Source: Candidatus Saccharimonadota bacterium (GTDB taxonomy: Bacteria; Patescibacteriota; Saccharimonadia; Saccharimonadales; Saccharimonadaceae). From it: DNA of 6,583 bases. The position numbers were made by a program, and so were the translations under genes. Under the pieces are notes generated by a model. That model made no database searches. It had not been told where the DNA came from and saw only the letters and a list, made by a program, of their open reading frames with translations. The stretch is from positions 42,266 to 48,848 of the forward strand of contig PJQJ01000005.1 of assembly GCA_002861585.1 (NCBI GenBank), in the 5' to 3' direction. Positions 4,076-6,583 of this stretch are shown here, in pieces (the first letter of the stretch is position 1; the number at the start of each line of letters is the position of its first letter).

Positions 4076-6583
4076 CTATGCGACCTCCTTTTGTTCTAAT
4101 TCTTCAGCATCTTGAATGGACATACCATCAGCTAGATCGATATCACCGTACTCGTCAGCTTCATCAGCGACAGTTGTGTCAATTGGCTGCATAGCAGCTG
4201 GATCGATAGTTGGCATATCATTTGCTTCTTCAGCGTAGGTACCGTCAAGGACGGCTTCTGCATCAATGATCTCAATTTCGTTGTTCTCTGTCTGATCGAG
4301 CAGATCAACACGTAGACCAAGACCTTGCAATTCTTTTACGAGGACGTTGAAACTCTCTGGAACTTTTGGACCAGTGATTGGCTCACGTTTGATGATTGAT
4401 TCGTACGCTTTCGCACGACCATAAACATCATCTGACTTGATAGTAAGCATCTCTTGCAGTGTGCTTGCAGCACCGTATGCTTCGAGCGCCCATACCTCCA
4501 TCTCACCAAAGCGCTGACCACCATTTTGGGCCTTACCACCAAGTGGCTGCTGGGTAACCATTGTGTACGGACCAATTGAACGAGCGTGGATCTTATCCGC
4601 GATCATGTGGTGCAGCTTAATGATGTACATTGAACCGACAGTAGTCTTTTCCTGGAATGGTTCACCGGTACGACCGTCAAACAACTGTAGTTTGCCGTCT
4701 TCTGGGAAGCCAGCTCTTGTCAGCTCGCTAACGATAGTGTCATTAGGCACACCATTGAATGGAGGCGTTGCTACCTTATAGCCAAGGGCTCGTGCAGCCA
4801 TACCAAGGTGAGTTTCAAATAGCTGACCCAGGTTCATACGTGAAGGCACACCAAGTGGGTTAAGCAGTACGTCGACTGGACGACCGTCTTCCATGAATGG
4901 CATGTCAGCTTCAGGTAGGATACGAGCAACGACACCCTTGTTACCGTGACGACCAGCAAGCTTATCACCGACTGAAATCTTACGGCTCTGAGCGACGAAG
5001 ATCTGGATCTGCATTAGGACACCGGCTTTTAGCTCATGACCGTTTTCACGGCTAAAGATCTTTACACCGACAACTTTACCGTGCTTACCGTTACTCATAC
5101 GCTGAGAGGTATCACGAACGTCCTTCGCTTTCTCACCAAAGATTGCACGTAGCAGACGCTCTTCGCTTGAAAGCTCTTGTTCACCCTTAGGGGTAATTTT
5201 ACCGACAAGAATATCACCAGAGTGAACCTCTGCACCGATGCGAACGATACCGTTCTCATCAAGGTGACGAAGAGATTCTTCGGAAACATTTGGAATATCA
5301 CGAGTAACGATTTCCGGACCAAGCTTCGTTTCACGAACTTCAACCATGAAGTCATTAATACTAATGCTCGTAAGTTCGTCGTCCTTAACAAGACGGTCAC
5401 TAAGGATGATAGAGTCATCCATGTTGTAACCACCCCAAGGCATAAAGGCAACGATAAGGTCACGGCCAAGCGCAAGCTCACCATCGGCGATTGAAGCACC
5501 TTCAATCAGTGCATCACCCATCTTAACCTTCTGACCACGAGTCACAACAACCTTTTGGTTGATACAGTGACCATCGTTACTGCGCTGGAAGTGAATTGGG
5601 CGGTAGACTTTTACATCTGAGCCGTACTTTACGTGCACTTCCAAACCGTTGGCAAGAGTTACTTCACCATCTGCTTCAGCCATAATAAGCTGACCAGTGT
5701 TTTCGGCAACGTGCGCCTCAAGACCGGTACCAACAACAGGGCTGCTTGTCTTGATAAGCGGTACTGCCTGGCGTTGCATGTTTGAACCGGTAAGTGAACG
5801 GTCAATACGGTTTTTCTCGATAAACGGAATCAATGCAGCGGTTGAACCAAGGATCTGCTTCTTTGCTGAGTCGTAGTATGTTACTTCGCCCGCATCAAGT
5901 TCCTCTGCTGTTAGGTTGTTACGAACAGAGACACGATCAGCAACAAATTTGCCGTTTTCGTCAAGTTCGTTACCAGATTCAGCGATGATTTCAACAGCCT
6001 CTTGAGCAGCGTCAAGGTAGACAATTTCGTCAGTCACGCGACCATCAACCACCTTAAGGTATGGTGTCTCAAGGAAACCGTACTCATTAACATTGGCGTA
6101 TGTTGCAAGATTAAGCACAAGACCGATGTTCGCACCTTCTGGTGTCTCAACAGTACAGAGACGACCATAGTGAGTTGGGTGAACGTCACGAACCTCAAGT
6201 CCAGCACGCTCACGCGATAGACCACCAGGACCCATTGAGCTGAGGCGACGCTTATGCGCTAGTTCTGAGAGTGGGTTTGTCTGGTCCATGAACTGCGAAA
6301 GCTGAGAGCTTGCGAAGAATTCACGAACAGCAGCAACAACTGGACGAGCATTAATAAGCTGCGCAGGAGTAACTGTTTCGATATCGCTCATTGACATACG
6401 GTCTTTTGCGTTACGCTCCATTCGAAGCATACCGATGCGGAACTGGCGAGCAACAAGCTCACCAACCATCTTTACGCGGCGGTTTGCAAGCGCGTCAATG
6501 TCGTCAGGGAGGTCCTGAGTATTATTAAGACGAATAATTTCGCTAATGATAGCAACAAGATCGTCAAGGCGCATAACACGGTT
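4076..6583 (-). CDS. rpoB: DNA-directed RNA polymerase subunit beta (5' end missing)
   Basis: Second-largest RNA polymerase subunit, forming the active-site cleft with β'. The window holds the last 835 residues; the frame is still open at the right edge, so the apparent start at 6574 is an internal Met at about E. coli residue 420. Visible in order: the rifampicin-pocket region SSQLSQFMDQ through HKRR (about 6313-6221); ETPEGANIGL and NEYGFLETPY; GSNMQRQAVP; the active-site GYNMDDS (about 5431-5408), where most polymerases have E-D; the clamp-side LLRAIFGEKA; the catalytic lysines in GDKLAGRHGNKG; NPLGVPSRMN; and the C-terminal KIHARS, TQQPLGGKAQ and GQRFGEMEVWALEAYGAA. The SI2 insertion of proteobacteria is absent. 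The conserved part ends near LGLRVDLLD, followed by a 73-residue acidic tail. The stop UAG directly precedes rpoC. Only two cysteines occur in the visible part. Identity is certain. Confidence 0.99.
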   Translation of the reverse strand, partial: NRVMRLDDLVAIISEIIRLNNTQDLPDDIDALANRRVKMVGELVARQFRIGMLRMERNAKDRMSMSDIETVTPAQLINARPVVAAVREFFASSQLSQFMDQTNPLSELAHKRRLSSMGPGGLSRERAGLEVRDVHPTHYGRLCTVETPEGANIGLVLNLATYANVNEYGFLETPYLKVVDGRVTDEIVYLDAAQEAVEIIAESGNELDENGKFVADRVSVRNNLTAEELDAGEVTYYDSAKKQILGSTAALIPFIEKNRIDRSLTGSNMQRQAVPLIKTSSPVVGTGLEAHVAENTGQLIMAEADGEVTLANGLEVHVKYGSDVKVYRPIHFQRSNDGHCINQKVVVTRGQKVKMGDALIEGASIADGELALGRDLIVAFMPWGGYNMDDSIILSDRLVKDDELTSISINDFMVEVRETKLGPEIVTRDIPNVSEESLRHLDENGIVRIGAEVHSGDILVGKITPKGEQELSSEERLLRAIFGEKAKDVRDTSQRMSNGKHGKVVGVKIFSRENGHELKAGVLMQIQIFVAQSRKISVGDKLAGRHGNKGVVARILPEADMPFMEDGRPVDVLLNPLGVPSRMNLGQLFETHLGMAARALGYKVATPPFNGVPNDTIVSELTRAGFPEDGKLQLFDGRTGEPFQEKTTVGSMYIIKLHHMIADKIHARSIGPYTMVTQQPLGGKAQNGGQRFGEMEVWALEAYGAASTLQEMLTIKSDDVYGRAKAYESIIKREPITGPKVPESFNVLVKELQGLGLRVDLLDQTENNEIEIIDAEAVLDGTYAEEANDMPTIDPAAMQPIDTTVADEADEYGDIDLADGMSIQDAEELEQKEVA
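4083..4092 (-). promoter_or_regulatory. rpoC ribosome binding site inside the rpoB 3' end
   Basis: The minus strand reads AAAAGGAGGT, a near-perfect anti-16S match, with 8 bases between GGAGG and the rpoC ATG. The same bases encode the last residues of β (Q-K-E-V), so the site is embedded in rpoB coding sequence. With the rpoB UAG touching the rpoC AUG, ribosomes finishing β are placed to restart on β', which would keep the two subunits near one-to-one. Confidence 0.92.

Noticed and set aside
4076..6574. The Met at 6574 as the true rpoB start
   Set aside because: The frame stays open upstream to the window edge (N-R-V before the Met) and the sequence begins at a position equivalent to about residue 420 of E. 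coli β, so the gene is cut by the window.
248..6583. Alternative genetic code (UGA read as Gly or Trp)
   Set aside because: Both polymerase frames are continuous with normal Gly and Trp codons under the standard code, and both end in UAG, so no UGA recoding is needed.

Overview
The window holds the 3' part of an RNA polymerase operon read entirely on the minus strand: the last ~835 codons of rpoB (β subunit, running off the right edge), a complete rpoC (β' subunit, 1275 aa), a rho-independent terminator, and then an independent promoter and 5' leader for a further minus-strand gene of which only the first 14 codons lie inside the left edge. No insertion sequence, CRISPR array, tRNA or rRNA gene was seen.

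The organism is a bacterium using the standard code (UGA is not read through in rpoB or rpoC; both end in UAG). β lacks the proteobacterial SI2 insertion and β' lacks SI3 in the trigger loop. Several β stretches and a coiled-coil insertion near the β' N terminus resemble actinobacterial polymerases, but the divergence is high. My best guess is a Patescibacteria/CPR member, perhaps Candidatus Saccharibacteria. This is inference, and a tree of RpoB/RpoC would settle it.

Layout, in order of transcription (right to left): rpoB (6583 to 4076) ends UAG, directly followed by the rpoC AUG (4075), with a strong Shine-Dalgarno sequence inside the last rpoB codons, so the two are probably translationally coupled. 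rpoC ends at 248. A 10-bp stem with a U tract (220 to 190) ends the operon. A consensus TTGACA-17-TATAAT promoter (137 to 109) then starts a new transcript whose first nucleotides fold into a nested hairpin (102 to 61), followed by a Shine-Dalgarno sequence and an AUG at 43.

The polymerase is ordinary in layout but unusual in its conserved core. Seven of the eight zinc-binding cysteines of β' are replaced. The trigger loop reads LNTFH, as in archaeal and eukaryotic polymerases, instead of the bacterial MRTFH. The F-loop, bridge helix and the β Glu-Asp pair near the active site also carry changes at near-invariant positions. The catalytic aspartates and other core residues are intact, so this looks like a functional but remodelled, apparently zinc-poor RNA polymerase.
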